Assembly (NCBI RefSeq): GCF_020740795.1
Contig: NC_067286.1
Location: 35,105,003 to 35,169,002 of the forward strand
DNA: 64,000 nucleotides
Origin: Apus apus
Taxonomy: Eukaryota > Chordata > Aves > Apodiformes > Apodidae
Reading direction: 5' to 3'
Both the position numbers and the translations under genes were made by a program. This document shows, piece after piece, positions 14,701-25,019 of this stretch. Every line of letters begins with the position of its first letter. Position 1 is the stretch's first letter. The notes below the pieces were generated by a model. It was not told the DNA's origin and did not search any database. It saw only the letters and a list, made by a program, of their open reading frames with translations.

Positions 14701-16035
14701 AAATAAAAGAAGTGAGGATCTCCACCCTGCAGGTTGAGCTTGTTGACGTGTGAACCAAATGTGGTTCATGCTAGCAATGATTACTCCTTTGGGAAGGATA
14801 AGCAATCCTTTGAAGGTTAACTTGATCTCCAGAGAGGTGTGTTGGTATCGTTTCCTGTATCGCTCCTGGAAAGGGAAAACAATACAAGTCTCAGTGGGGT
14901 TTTTCCAGGGAGGTTACCCCTTCAAAAAGAAGGAAAAAACCCATGTGCACTAATTCTTAACTAAACACAAGGTTTAGGTAAGGTCACAGACACAGTCATG
15001 TGGTTTAAGTTTCCTTTTCAATAACCCCCTAGCTCTTACTACCACCCTATTCAATTGAGGGTAATATGGAGTGTGGAATACCCATCACATTGCTTCTTGT
15101 TTTGCCCATTCTTGTACTTCCTTGCATGAGAAGTGTGAGTCATTGTCACTTTGGATAGTATCAGGAGAAGGCAGACTTGAGAACCAAGACAACAGCCCTT
15201 GTACATCAGCCTTTTGACACTGTCACCATAAGCAAGCTGGAGACTACTTCTGCTCCCATGAGGATATATTGGTATCTTGCAGAGGCTTTGAATGGCCTAA
15301 TAATTAATTTGCCATGTAGATCACAAAGTTTTCCCTTGATTGATATGCAAGGCTGGTGCTTTAGCAGTGTGATTTGTCTGTCATTTTAACCTACACTGAG
15401 AGCACTCTGTAAGAATAGTTTCACAAGTTTTCCTGTCTAGGGGCCAGCCCTTGCTCTGTGCATCAAAATAAAGTGCTTCTTTACCTGTGTGACCTGATTT
15501 TTGGTGTAACCATTTGCCCAATCAATACCACTCAGGAAGTAAAGAGTTCCCTGTTTTTATTTTCCTGATTTTAGTAAATTAATCCACCCTTTGAGTCCAA
15601 GTTGAGGCTGGTTTAATATCCTTGGTGTGAACTTTCATCCATTCCATCTTGAATGGTGATTTCCTGGTTATACCTAGTAATTTTTGCCAGTCTTTGCTTC
15701 TCCAAACTGGAGATCTGTTTACTTTCCAATTCAGTGATTCCCATTGACAAGAGTCACTGTGTGGTGCCAGCCCACACAGCATAGGAGTTCACATAGGTTA
15801 CTTTCGATCCATTTTGTGCTGCTAGAACAACTGTTCTCAATTCTCCTATTTGTGCACTACCATCACCTTCTTCTATTACTTCTTTGCCAGTGGTAACATT
15901 TAATGCAGTAGCTTTATATTGCCACTTACCATTTATCCTTTTTGCTGAGACATCAGTGAACCAAATGCCTTCTGTTGGTGTTTCCTTGGTGACTGGGAGT
16001 GCATTTAAAATCGGTGAGGGTTTAAAGGGTTGTTG
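14700..16035 (-). mobile_element. ERVL-class pol relic: RNase H and integrase
   Basis: Minus-strand retroviral pol, broken by stops and frameshifts, in the order RNase H (about 16000-15560) then integrase (about 15540-15050, possibly to 14700). The RNase H first-Asp segment WFTDV lies near 15952. The second Asp position reads Asn (codon at 15787-15789). A frame change near 15770 leads into a conserved CQWES/WKVNR stretch. The integrase has an HHCC-type zinc module (His around 15490-15505, Cys pair near 15390-15410) and a core segment containing QSDND and HFSCKEVQEWAKQE. It is a dead remnant. The assignment to ERVL rests on remembered avian ERVL pol similarity. Confidence 0.8.
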
Positions 16036-16039
16036 TAAT

Positions 16040-16483
16040 TACAGAGAATCTGTATTCACAGAAAAACCAGGAATCCATTAACTACTTCCCAGCAGCGGAC
16101 AGGTGTTCAGCCATCTCCAGGAAACAGGGTTCTGTCATGTGTAACAGTTACTTGGAAAGAAAAACACCATCACTCCAAACATCTCCCCCTTCCTTCTTCT
16201 TCCCCCCAGCTTTATATACTGAGCATGATGTCACAGGGTATGGAATATCCCTTTGGTCACTTGGGGTCAGCTGTCCTGGCTATGGTCCCTCCCAACTTCT
16301 TGAACACCTGCACACTAGAAAAGCATGGGAAGCTGAAAAGGCATTGATTTCTTCCGCAACAACTAAAACCATCAGTGTATTATCAACGTTCTTCTCATAC
16401 CAAATCCCATACTAAATCCAAAACACAACACTATTCTAGCTATTAAGAAGAAAATTAGCTCTATCCCAGGAAAAACCAGGACA
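16040..16483 (+). mobile_element. LTR fragment of avian ERVL-type element, opposite strand to flanking pol
   Basis: Contains the promoter block TTTATATA (16211-16218) with CTGAGCATGATGTCAC, then GGTATGGAATATCCCTTTGG, a common avian LTR segment (from memory). It ends in a CA dinucleotide at 16482-16483 after AAAACCAGGACA. The 5' third of a typical LTR (the TGTCATGGTTT start) is missing. It lies exactly where most of the reverse transcriptase of the surrounding minus-strand pol should be, so it marks a second insertion or rearrangement with loss of pol sequence. Confidence 0.75.
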
Positions 16484-17247
16484 ATTAACATGCAGGTCCT
16501 GATAATCAATTGTTAAATGCCACTTCCTATCTGGTTTCTGAACAGGCTAGACTGCTGAATTGTATGGGTAATTTTTTCTGGAAATGTGTTGTTTTCCCAA
16601 GTCTCAGAAATTCCATTTCGTGCTGCAGCAGAAATCAGATATAGCAGTACATCAGTAATCTTTGCATCAGGGAGTACAGAGGCTGTGCAAAGTACACACG
16701 CTGTAGCCTCCTGATCTGTATCAGGGTTAGGCTCAGTATTTGAACCAAAGGACCACACACTGCCATCCAGTAGGCACCAGCTTTGGCTGTTCAAATTATC
16801 AAAACCCAAAATATTTTCAGGGTGATCTTTAATTGCAAGCCATAAATTGACCTTGGTAGTTTGACACACAACAATTCCTCTGTTCACACTGGTAATCTTA
16901 ACTCTTTGCCATCCAGATTGCATGCCCAGCTTCTCAGCATCTTGTTGTGTTAGTATGGGAATTTGTGGTCCTGTACCTATTAGGAATTTCACCAATGGTC
17001 CTCGAGGACCAACTGGAACTAAAATGTATGGGCGATCATCACTTATTCACTGGTAAGGCTCCCCTTTCTGGACAGGCAGGCCCAATCGCCTTCCAGACAG
17101 TACTTTTATTTTTCACTTAGTGCCAATGCCTTCCACCAGAGTTCCTTTTTCCACTCCCAAGACTCTGTGCATCTTTGGGCATATTCTCCCTTGGTCTAAT
17201 TATTGTTCCTTGTGGGAGTGTTTGTTTTATTGGTCTCACCCGATGAT
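16484..17247 (-). pseudogene. ERVL-class protease and start of reverse transcriptase, degraded
   Basis: The minus frame from about 17040 to 16513 carries a retroviral aspartic protease. The active-site DTG-type triplet reads GTG, because the Asp codon is changed to Gly at 16975-16977. The rest of the fold, TQQDAEKLG and ENILGFD, is recognisable. After a frame change, the start of reverse transcriptase (PVQKP, KWHLTIDYQDL) runs to about 16490 and is preceded by a TAG at 16547-16549 where Trp is usual. Upstream, 17041-17240 holds the gag-pro linker with further stops. The minus-strand CR1 at 17248 cuts it off from gag. Not functional. Confidence 0.8.
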
Positions 17248-17279
17248 CATAGAATCATAGAATCATAGAATCATAGAAT
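17248..17279 (-). repeat. CR1 3' octamer tail, 4 units
   Basis: Four tandem CATAGAAT units on the plus strand (ATTCTATG on the element strand). This is one unit more than in copy 1. Confidence 0.95.
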
Positions 17280-17343
17280 CCTAGGGGTTGGAAGGGACCT
17301 CGAAAGATCATCTAGTCCAACCCCCCTGCCAGAGCAGGGTCAC

Positions 17344-20229
17344 CTAGAGTACATCACACAGGAAGGCATCCAGGCAGGTTTTGAATGTCTCCAGCGAAGG
17401 AGACTCCACAACCTCTCTGGGCAGCCTGTTCCAGTGCTCTGTCACTCTTACAGTAAAAAAATTTTTCCTGATATTCATCTTAAACCTCCTATGCTCCAAC
17501 TTGTATCCATTACCCCTTGTCCTATCACTGGTCTTCACTGAAAAAAGCTTAACTCCATCGTCTTGACACTCACCCTTTACATATTTGTAAACATTGATGA
17601 GGTCCCCCCTCAGTCTCCTTTTCTCCAAACTAAAGAGACCCAGCTCCCTCAGCCTTTCCTCATAAGGGAGATGTTCCACTCCCTTAATCATCCTTGTGGC
17701 TCTGCGCTGGACTCTTTCAAGCACTTCCCTGTCCTTCTTGAACTGAGGGGCCCAGAACTGGACACAATATTCCAGATGTGGCCTCACCAATGCAGAATAG
17801 AGGGGGAGGAGAACCTCTCTTGACCTACTAACCACACCCTTTCTAATACACCCCAGGATGCCATTGGCCTTCTTAGCCACAAGGGCACACTGCTGACTCA
17901 TGGTCATCCTCCTGTCTACCATGACCCCCAGGTCCCTTTCACCTACACTGCTCTCCAGCAGGTCAGCCCCCAACCTGTACTGGTGCATGGCGTTTTTCTT
18001 CCCCAAATGCAAAACTCTACACTTGCTCTTGTTAAACTTCATCAGGTTTTTCCCCGCCCAAGTCTCCAGCCTGTCTAAGTCTCTCTGAATGGCAGCACAG
18101 CCTTCTGGTGTGTCAGCCACTCCTCCCAGCTTGGTGTCATCAGCAAACTTGCTGAGGGTACATTCTGTGCCCTCATCCAGGTCGTTGATGAAGATATTGA
18201 ACAACACCGGTCCCAGTACCGACCCCTGAGGGACTCCACTAGTCACAGGCCTCCAACTAGATTCTGCCCCATTGACTACAACTCTCTGCCTCCTTCCTTT
18301 CAACCAGTTCTTGATCCACCTCACTGCCTGATCATCAAACCCATACTTGATCAACTTATCTACAAGGATGCTGTGGGAGACGGTGTCAAATGCTTTACTG
18401 AAATCAAGATAGACCACATCCACCGCTCTACCATCATCTATCCACCTAGTAATTTCCTCATAGAAGGCTATGAGGTTAGTCAAACATGACTTACCCTTGG
18501 TAAAACCATGTTGACTGCTCTTGATGACCCCCATCTCCTTGATATGTCTAGAGATAGTGCCAAGGACAAGTTGTTCCATTACCTTTCCAGGGATGGAGGT
18601 GAGGCTGACCGGTCTATAGTTACCCGGGTCCTCCTTCTTGCCCTTCTTGTAGACTGGAGTGACATTTGCTATCCTCCAGTCCTCAGGCACCTCTCCAGTT
18701 ACCCATGACTTACCGAAGATGATGGAGAGTGGACTAGCAATGACCTCCGCCAGCTCCCTCAGCACCCTTGGATGCATTTCATCCGGACCCATCGATTTAT
18801 GGATGTCCAGATTATGCAACTGATCCCTAACCCAATCCTCATCTACTATGTCCTCACCTATCTTGACTACTTCTGGGGTTATATGAATCTGGGGCTCATG
18901 GGAAAAGCCTGCAGGAGTAAAGACAGAGGCAAAGAAGGCATTCAGCACCTCTGCCTTCTTCATATCCTCTGTCACCAGGGCACCCACCTCATTCAGCAGT
19001 GGGCCTATATTGCCTCTGGTATTAGCTTTGTTGGCTATGTATTTGAAAAAGCCCTTTCTACTGTCCTTAACCCGACTTGCAAGGTTAAGTTCCAAGGAGG
19101 CCTTAGCTTTCCTAGTTGCCTCCCTACATTCCCTGACAACATTCCTATATTCCTCCCAAGTGACCAGTCCCTCCTTCCATGATCTATAGATTTTCCTCTT
19201 CCACTTGAATTTCCCCAGCAGTTCCTTTTTTAACCACGCTGGTCTCCTAGCTCCCTTACTAGATTTTCTACCCATTGGGACACACTGATGCTGTGCTTGC
19301 AAGAAGTGGTCCTTGAATATTGTCCAGCTATCTTGAGCCCCTTTACCTTCTAGCACTCTGTCCCATGGGACTTCCCTTAACAATTGGTTGAGGAGGCCGA
19401 AGTTTGCTCTGTAGAAGTCCAGGGTTCTGGTCCTGCTGGAAATTCTGTTCCTCCCACACAGGATCCTGAACTCCACCATCTCATGGTCGCTGCAGCCAAG
19501 GTTGCCATTGACCACCACTGCTTCAATAAGGCCCTCCTTGTTGGTGAGCACAAGATCCAGCAGCGCTCCTCTTCTAGTCGGCTCATCCACCATTTGCATT
19601 AAGAAGTTGTCATCAATGCATTGGAGGAACCTCCTAGACTGTGAAAGGCTGGCTGTATAAGTCTTCCAGCAGATATCGGGATAGTTAAAATCTCCCATGA
19701 GGACCAAGGACTGTAATTGTGAGGCTGCTTTCAGCTGCCTGTAGAAAGCCTCATCAACTTCCTCATCTTGATCAGGAGGTCTGTAGTAGACCCCCACAAC
19801 TGTGTCACCCATACTACCCTGTCCTTTAATTCTTACCCACAGAATTTCAACTCGCCCCTTATCAGCCCCTGTACAAAACTCAATACATTCTAGTTGCTCT
19901 CTCACATAAAGAGCAACTCCACCACCTCGCTTCACCGACCGATCTTTCCTAAAAAGCACATAGCCATCCATGGCCACATTCCAGTCGTGTGAGCTGTCCC
20001 ACCATGTCTCTGTTATTGCTACCAGATCATAACCCTTAGACCGCACACAGACCTCTAACTCTTCCTGTTTATTCCCCATGCTGCGTGCATTGGTGTACAG
20101 GCATTTCAGGAAGCAAGTAGAGCACATCGGTGGGACTAAATCCTCCTTAGCCCATCCTCCTACAGGCCCTGGTATGTTTCTCTTGGGCTTGTCCCTAACA
20201 GACCCAGTTTTCTCCCCTTCCCCCTTCAC
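17344..20229 (-). CDS. CR1 ORF2: APE-type endonuclease and reverse transcriptase (copy 2)
   Basis: 961 codons from the GTG at 20229, or 927 from the first in-frame ATG at 20127. The endonuclease set ([36 protein letters not shown]) and the reverse transcriptase set ([41 protein letters not shown]) are intact. Differences from copy 1 seen by eye are E/K, L/F, S/N, S/R, K/E, K/R and R/C, with the C-terminal Cys in copy 2 (TFKTCLDAF). None falls in a catalytic motif. With ORF1 upstream in the same element, this copy could be autonomous if it is transcribed. Confidence 0.94.
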   Translation of the reverse strand: MKGEGEKTGSVRDKPKRNIPGPVGGWAKEDLVPPMCSTCFLKCLYTNARSMGNKQEELEVCVRSKGYDLVAITETWWDSSHDWNVAMDGYVLFRKDRSVKRGGGVALYVREQLECIEFCTGADKGRVEILWVRIKGQGSMGDTVVGVYYRPPDQDEEVDEAFYRQLKAASQLQSLVLMGDFNYPDICWKTYTASLSQSRRFLQCIDDNFLMQMVDEPTRRGALLDLVLTNKEGLIEAVVVNGNLGCSDHEMVEFRILCGRNRISSRTRTLDFYRANFGLLNQLLREVPWDRVLEGKGAQDSWTIFKDHFLQAQHQCVPMGRKSSKGARRPAWLKKELLGKFKWKRKIYRSWKEGLVTWEEYRNVVRECREATRKAKASLELNLASRVKDSRKGFFKYIANKANTRGNIGPLLNEVGALVTEDMKKAEVLNAFFASVFTPAGFSHEPQIHITPEVVKIGEDIVDEDWVRDQLHNLDIHKSMGPDEMHPRVLRELAEVIASPLSIIFGKSWVTGEVPEDWRIANVTPVYKKGKKEDPGNYRPVSLTSIPGKVMEQLVLGTISRHIKEMGVIKSSQHGFTKGKSCLTNLIAFYEEITRWIDDGRAVDVVYLDFSKAFDTVSHSILVDKLIKYGFDDQAVRWIKNWLKGRRQRVVVNGAESSWRPVTSGVPQGSVLGPVLFNIFINDLDEGTECTLSKFADDTKLGGVADTPEGCAAIQRDLDRLETWAGKNLMKFNKSKCRVLHLGKKNAMHQYRLGADLLESSVGERDLGVMVDRRMTMSQQCALVAKKANGILGCIRKGVVSRSREVLLPLYSALVRPHLEYCVQFWAPQFKKDREVLERVQRRATRMIKGVEHLPYEERLRELGLFSLEKRRLRGDLINVYKYVKGECQDDGVKLFSVKTSDRTRGNGYKLEHRRFKMNIRKNFFTVRVTEHWNRLPREVVESPSLETFKTCLDAFLCDVL

Positions 20230-20231
20230 AT

Positions 20232-21305
20232 CTAGTTTAAAGCTCTCTCAATGAGCCCTGCTAAGTCCTGCCCCAAAAGCCTTTTCCCCCTCTGGGACAG
20301 GTGCATCTCACCCGCCACCATCAGGCCAGGTGTCTCATAGAGCAGCCCATGATCAAAAAAGCCAAAGCCCTGCCTTTGGCACCAGTCTCTTAGCCATTCG
20401 TTCATCATTAAACTCTTCCTGCTTATCTCTCCACCCATTCTTACAGGAGGTATGGAGGCAAACACGACTTGTGCTCCAGACCCCCTAACTAGCCGTCCCA
20501 GGGCCCTGAAGTCTCTCTTCATTGCCCTTACATTTCTTGTAGTAATTTCGTCACTGCCAACTTGAAAAATCAGCAGTGGGTAGTAATCAGATGGATTTAC
20601 CATACTAGAGAGTTTCCTTTTAACATCTCTAATGCGAGCCCCAGGGAGGCAGCAGACCTCCCTGTGGGATGGGTCAGGTCTACAGATGGGCCCTTCTGTT
20701 CCCCTCAGAAGGGAGTCACCCACCACAACTACCCTCCTTTCCTTCTTAGTTGAAGAAGTCCTAAGTCGTGGAGCTGAGCGACAAGTCATAGGTGGTTCAC
20801 TAGACAAATCTGTCACTCCAGCTTCATTTTCCTTTCCCTGAAGTTCCAAGACCTCGTACCTATTCTTCAAGGGCAATTCGGAGGATGGAGGGAGTTGGGA
20901 GGGTTTTTTCTTGCCTCTCCGAGGACGGACCTCCCTCCATTCCTCCATGTTCCTAAAGTTCTCTCCTTCTGTCTGAGAACAGGAGGGGAGGGGATCCATC
21001 ACTTGTTCTAGCACCTCTTCCTCCTGCCCTTGCCTCAGGGTTTGACTCCACCAATCTATTTCATTCTCACATTCTCTGATAATTCTCAGTCTTTCAACCT
21101 CCTCTGTCAGTCTAACCACCTGCCTGAGGAGATCATCGATTTGCTCGCACCGCACACACGCGTTGCCACTGGCTCCCTCTGGTACCAGTGCCAAGCTCAG
21201 GCACTCGCTGCAGCCAGAGACCTGCACAGCTGCGTGCCTGCTCAGAACCTCCGTCTGAGTTCCCATATCCTTCTTCAATACAGTTTTAGGGCGTGTTGCC
21301 ACCAT
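20232..21305 (-). CDS. CR1 ORF1p: Cys-rich, coiled-coil and SGNH esterase-like protein
   Basis: Start chosen at ATG 21305 (AGCATGG context), giving 357 aa. The frame is open back to a GTG at 21392 (386 aa), but no ATG lies in that extension. The order is a Cys4-like module (CSEC ... CVRC), a likely coiled coil rich in Leu/Glu/Arg (about residues 55-85 from this ATG), a charged linker, then an SGNH/GDSL-like domain ([21 protein letters not shown]). Cys-rich plus esterase ORF1 proteins are known in the CR1 clade and are thought to act in RNP assembly and RNA chaperoning. The residue three before the block V His is Gly (VAGEMH), so hydrolase activity is doubtful. The stop TAG is directly followed by ATG-TGA and the ORF2 frame. 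Confidence 0.88.
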   Translation of the reverse strand: MVATRPKTVLKKDMGTQTEVLSRHAAVQVSGCSECLSLALVPEGASGNACVRCEQIDDLLRQVVRLTEEVERLRIIRECENEIDWWSQTLRQGQEEEVLEQVMDPLPSCSQTEGENFRNMEEWREVRPRRGKKKPSQLPPSSELPLKNRYEVLELQGKENEAGVTDLSSEPPMTCRSAPRLRTSSTKKERRVVVVGDSLLRGTEGPICRPDPSHREVCCLPGARIRDVKRKLSSMVNPSDYYPLLIFQVGSDEITTRNVRAMKRDFRALGRLVRGSGAQVVFASIPPVRMGGEISRKSLMMNEWLRDWCQRQGFGFFDHGLLYETPGLMVAGEMHLSQRGKRLLGQDLAGLIERALN

Positions 21306-21680
21306 GCTAGAGAAATTTACTGGTGTTCTCTGCTTCCTGCCTCCACTCACGCCGCTCTCCCCCTGCCCTCGCGCTCCCTGCCCTCGCGCCACTTCACTTC
21401 CTGTGACGGCCGCTGCCGCTCTGCGCTCTCACCGCTGCCACGTGCTCTGAGGGAGCTGCCGAGATGGCCGCTTTTAAACCTTGCCGCGGTTCTCAGCCAC
21501 ACCCCCTGCCACGTCAGCCTTCCTGCTCCTCTCAGGATTCCCGCTCAGACTCGGGTCTCCTCGCTCTGCTCCGGCTTCGCCGTCTCCTGGAAGCCCGGTC
21601 TCTTCTCTAATCCTCAGTAATTAAAGGAGCAGCTCTCACCGCTGCCGCTCTGCGCTCTCACCGCTGCCGCGTGATCTCCG
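21306..21680 (-). promoter_or_regulatory. CR1 5' UTR / internal promoter region
   Basis: GC-rich leader of copy 2. A 34-bp block (CGCTGCCGCTCTGCGCTCTC followed by ACCGCTGCC[A/G]CGTG on the plus strand) occurs at 21411-21444 and again at 21640-21673, 229 bp apart with one mismatch. Between them, the element-sense strand has TTTAAAAG followed by CGGCCATCT, a TATA-like and a YY1-like core. The block copy at the element's 5' edge suggests a partial upstream promoter unit. Promoter activity is inferred from position only. Confidence 0.6.
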
Positions 21681-22873
21681 TTTGGGGATATTTGGTCTGA
21701 TTTTTTGGCTAACAGATGGTCCAGATTGTCCTGCCCCACTTAATGGCCATGGTTTATAATGTTGTGCATTAAATCTGCCCAGGTAGGGAGCTGGATACAG
21801 GGGTCATTGTTGCCTAACCCTTCATTGACTTCTTTGTCTCTTCTAATTTCATCCCATTCTGCAACTAGATGAGGGTTAAGAATTGCTGGAGCTTCTCTAA
21901 TCAGTGGTTTTAGCATCCCATCATCCATTGTGGCAGATACTGGGATACCAGTGGCTTCCCTTCTAGGCATGTCTTATACACAGGCAGCTTTTGTGATGGC
22001 TGTAGAGAGCTTGTTAAGAGATCTTCCAGGGATTATGGAAGGTTTGCCTCCTTCCATAGCATCTACTCCTCCATCCCAGTAAGCTACTCAGCTTGGTGAG
22101 AGAGTGGCATTCATTTACCAGGATGGGTTCTGAACTTAAAAATCCTCACAGACTCCAAAAGCCATTTGCTTCATTTCCATTCAGCAGCATTTGCTCACCA
22201 CCACTTACACTCACCACAAATTGTCTGTATCAGACCTGGCTTTTGGACATAATTTTCTCATAAATTTGCCAATTGTGCCAGATCCTAGGGAGTGATTTGC
22301 AAAGTATATGACAGAGCCCCACCCTGAGGTCCTTGGGACTGTTTGAGTCTGGCTTCATATTCAGGGGGATTTGAGTGAAACAAAAATCATGCTCCCCCAG
22401 TTCACTGTCATCAGGGTCACCATCCCATTTCCATCCCATTCCTCAGGGGATACAAGTTTCCTAATTTGTAAAATGTCAGGGGGATGAGAAGGTCACATAA
22501 ATATAATTTCAACTTTTTCTTCCAATTTTTGTTTTTCTTATTTTTTTCTTTCTGTAACTGTTTTTGCAGCTGCTCAGTTTTCAAGGACAGTAATAACTCA
22601 GCTGCCTTTCTGTCTTATATTTTCTCTCTCAGATCTATTTTTTCTCTATTCCATTTTTTCTGTCCTAAGAAGTGGCTTCTAGGCAGATGTCTAACATCGA
22701 GCAAATATTTCCTTTCCTTTTCCATCCTTGATATATCCCCTGGTCACTTTTAGGTGTTCTTCCACAGCTTTCCAATCATTGCAATTGCAGTTATCAAGAG
22801 CCCATTCTTCTGAGAACCTGGGACTCAGACTCACTCCATGCCTTCTTAAATAATCAGTGATACTACTTGCCAT
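21681..22873 (-). pseudogene. ERVL-class gag relic
   Basis: A minus-strand ATG at 22873 opens MASSITDYLRRHGVSL and a frame rich in charged residues (to 22691). A Lys/Glu/Gln-rich stretch that looks like coiled coil follows (about 22690-22480). A further open block lies at 21970-21740 (motifs EAPAILNPHLVAEWDEIRRD and CIQLPTWADLMHN). Stops and frame changes separate the blocks. Position and strand match the protease/pol relic at 14700-17247, so the CR1 copy 2 insertion separates gag from pro-pol. That it is gag is inferred from order and weak remembered similarity. Confidence 0.55.
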
Positions 22874-24043
22874 CCTGCATGCTATGTCAATTTGTCACTG
22901 ATGAGTGTTTAGATAAGGGTGTGTTCTAACAGTCTGATGGCAAGGTTCACTCACTTGCTACATGGAGGAAACACAGAGTGGGAAAACTGGGTGAGAATTG
23001 ATTTAGAATGATTTACACAGGGATGAGAGATGCAAAAAGGTAAGGGAGAGCCTCCTGTTGAGTCATGAGGCTCAGAATGGATGCCCTTACTTTCTAACCT
23101 CCTCAGAAATGCAGTTGGAGCCAAATAGTTTTGACAGCCATGCTCTTGGGAGTTTCCTCAGCCTACATTATTGCCTCTTGAATTCCCAGTAGTACTAAGA
23201 AGGGGCTCAAGAGAGAGGAGAAAGACAATAGAAATTACTGCAGCCACCTCTTCTGCTGGACACTAGAAAAATGCAGTGGAGACATGAGCTGCTCTGTGCC
23301 AACACAGCTGGTCTCTAGGTATATCTCCCTATTACACCCAAGCCTTCCACTGATTTAAATCTTTGATTTGTTGTCTGTTCTGTTCTGCTCTCTTTCATTC
23401 TTCCTGCTAGGAGTCAGCTCCTAGTCCCACTCAACACAGATATGGAATCTCAGAAAAAGGACAGCTAAAGGAAAAGCGAGCTGGCACTCCTTTTTTTTCT
23501 GGGAAATAAATGCTGCATGTGCAAATATTTATTTATTTATTTTTATTCCAGTCTGCATGAAGAAAATAGAAATTAGAAGAACTCTTAGGAAATGAATCTA
23601 TAATTAAAAAAAATATAAACATTTAGTGAAGGTTTATATAATAGAAGTATTTTGTCTTTAGTTTTGCAAATTCACTCACAAGATGGCCTAATCAATGATC
23701 TGATTTTTTAAAAGTGGATTTTTGTGGGTTTTGGTGGGTTGGTTTTTTTTGAGAGAAAGAAACACATAAAAGACAACTTCTGCTGGCCCTCTGTAATTCC
23801 TGGGGTAGGGCAGATTTCTCAAAAAAAAAAAAATCTACAGCCTGTCTTTATGTCAAAATTTTGATATAGAGTCGATATTGAGCTACACACACACTGGGCA
23901 AGACTCTGGTGACTGGAAATTCTCTGTCCCAATGAGGCTACAACTTAACCAGCTTCATCTATGACCCTGTGTTTTATGAACAGGCTTTTATGGTGAATCT
24001 CTTATACTTTGGTCTGCCATTAGTGTGGTTTTTTTATCAATTA
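22874..24043. other. Unassigned, possibly retroviral leader or LTR then unique DNA
   Basis: The first 250 bp, upstream of the gag ATG on the minus strand, would hold the leader or LTR of the ERVL relic. A block around 22975-23060 resembles 7110-7190. The rest is AT-rich, with oligo-A and oligo-T tracts at 23820-23833 and 23740-23750. No gene was recognised. Confidence 0.4.
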
Positions 24044-24540
24044 GAATCACAGAGTAGTTTGGGTTGGCAGGGTCCTCTGAAGATCCCCTAGTCCAGCCCC
24101 CTGCTGTGGGCAGGGACACCTTGCACTAGGTCAGGTTGCTCAAAGCCTAGTTCAACTTGACCTGGGACACTTCCAATGATGGGATATCCACAGCTTCTCT
24201 AAGCAGCATGTCCCAGTGTTTCACCACCATCATGACAAAAAAAAAAAGGTCTTACTTCTACCTAAGTCTACCCTCTTTTATTTTAAAACCATTACCTCTT
24301 GTCATATCACTACAGGTTGTGCTAATAAGTCCCTCCCCAGCTTTCCTGTAGGTCTCTTTCAGGAACTGGAAGGCTGCTGTAAGGTCTTCCCAGAGCCCTC
24401 TCCTCTCCAGGCTGAAGAACCCCAACTGTCTCAGCCTGTCTTCATAGGAGAGGTGCTCCTGCCCTGTTTTTGTGGCCTTCTCTGGACCCGCTCTAACAGG
24501 TCCATATGCTGGGGGCCCCAGAACTGGACACGGCACTCAA
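24044..24540 (-). mobile_element. Decayed 3' fragment of a CR1 LINE
   Basis: Starts with AGAATCACAGAGTAGTTTGG, the reverse of a CR1 3' end, and continues through the antisense of the ORF2 C-terminus. In the element frame, segments such as RPQKQGRSTSP and LSYEDRLRQLG match the [10 protein letters not shown] block of the young copies. It is more diverged than copies 1 and 2 and 5'-truncated. Confidence 0.85.
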
Positions 24541-25019
24541 CTGTCAAGTTTCTTTTTCTGTTTTCAGCCCTTTGCCTGCCATTCCTCTGAGGTAAACTCA
24601 GCCAAACTGTGCTCACTGAGGGGGCTCTGGCTACCACAGGGACCCGGTCCACCCTTCCACCTGTGAGCTCCTGCCCTTGCATGACCCCACTCTCCTGCAG
24701 AGGAGGCAAAACTCTGCAAAACAGTTATTTTTGTGCACACTGGTTATCAAAAGTTTTTTTAAGCTTCCCAGGGAAAAGTCTTTCCCCCCTTCCCTCCCAG
24801 GCACCACTTCTCAACCTTTTAGGCCGCTGGGTTTGTCCTTACGGTGCGTTAACCACACACCAGGGTAATCCTTCCAGACTGTTTTGGTTGAAACCCTGCA
24901 ACCCACCAGGCATCGGCTATTTGCTTTCAGGGTGATGAAGCGGACAATGTGACTTATTTGTAGGAATAACGTGCACTTGCGACGGATTCATCAGCAGAGT
25001 CAGGGCACATTCTCCTCCC
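24541..25019. other. Upstream flank of the ZNF770 CpG island
   Basis: Rising GC content. No gene or repeat was recognised. Confidence 0.5.

Larger units (their letters stand above)
17248..21680 (-). mobile_element. Full-length, coding-intact CR1 LINE (copy 2)
   Basis: About 4.43 kb. Reading from the minus-strand 5' end, it has a GC-rich 5' UTR (21680-21306), ORF1 (ATG 21305, stop at 20232), ORF2 directly after it (to 17344), a 64-bp 3' UTR and four octamer tail units (17248-17279). Both ORFs are open and the ORF2 catalytic motifs are kept. Full length, open frames and near identity with copy 1 indicate a recent insertion from a recently active family. It landed inside the ERVL relic, between gag and protease, so it is younger than that relic. 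The 5' edge at about 21680 is placed where GC-rich CR1 sequence gives way to AT-rich retroviral sequence. No long target-site duplication was seen. Confidence 0.95.

Noticed and set aside
17220-21710. Long target-site duplication around CR1 copy 2 (TTGGTCT occurs on both sides)
   Set aside because: The matching heptamers are not at the element borders, and CR1 insertions usually lack long duplications. Likely chance.
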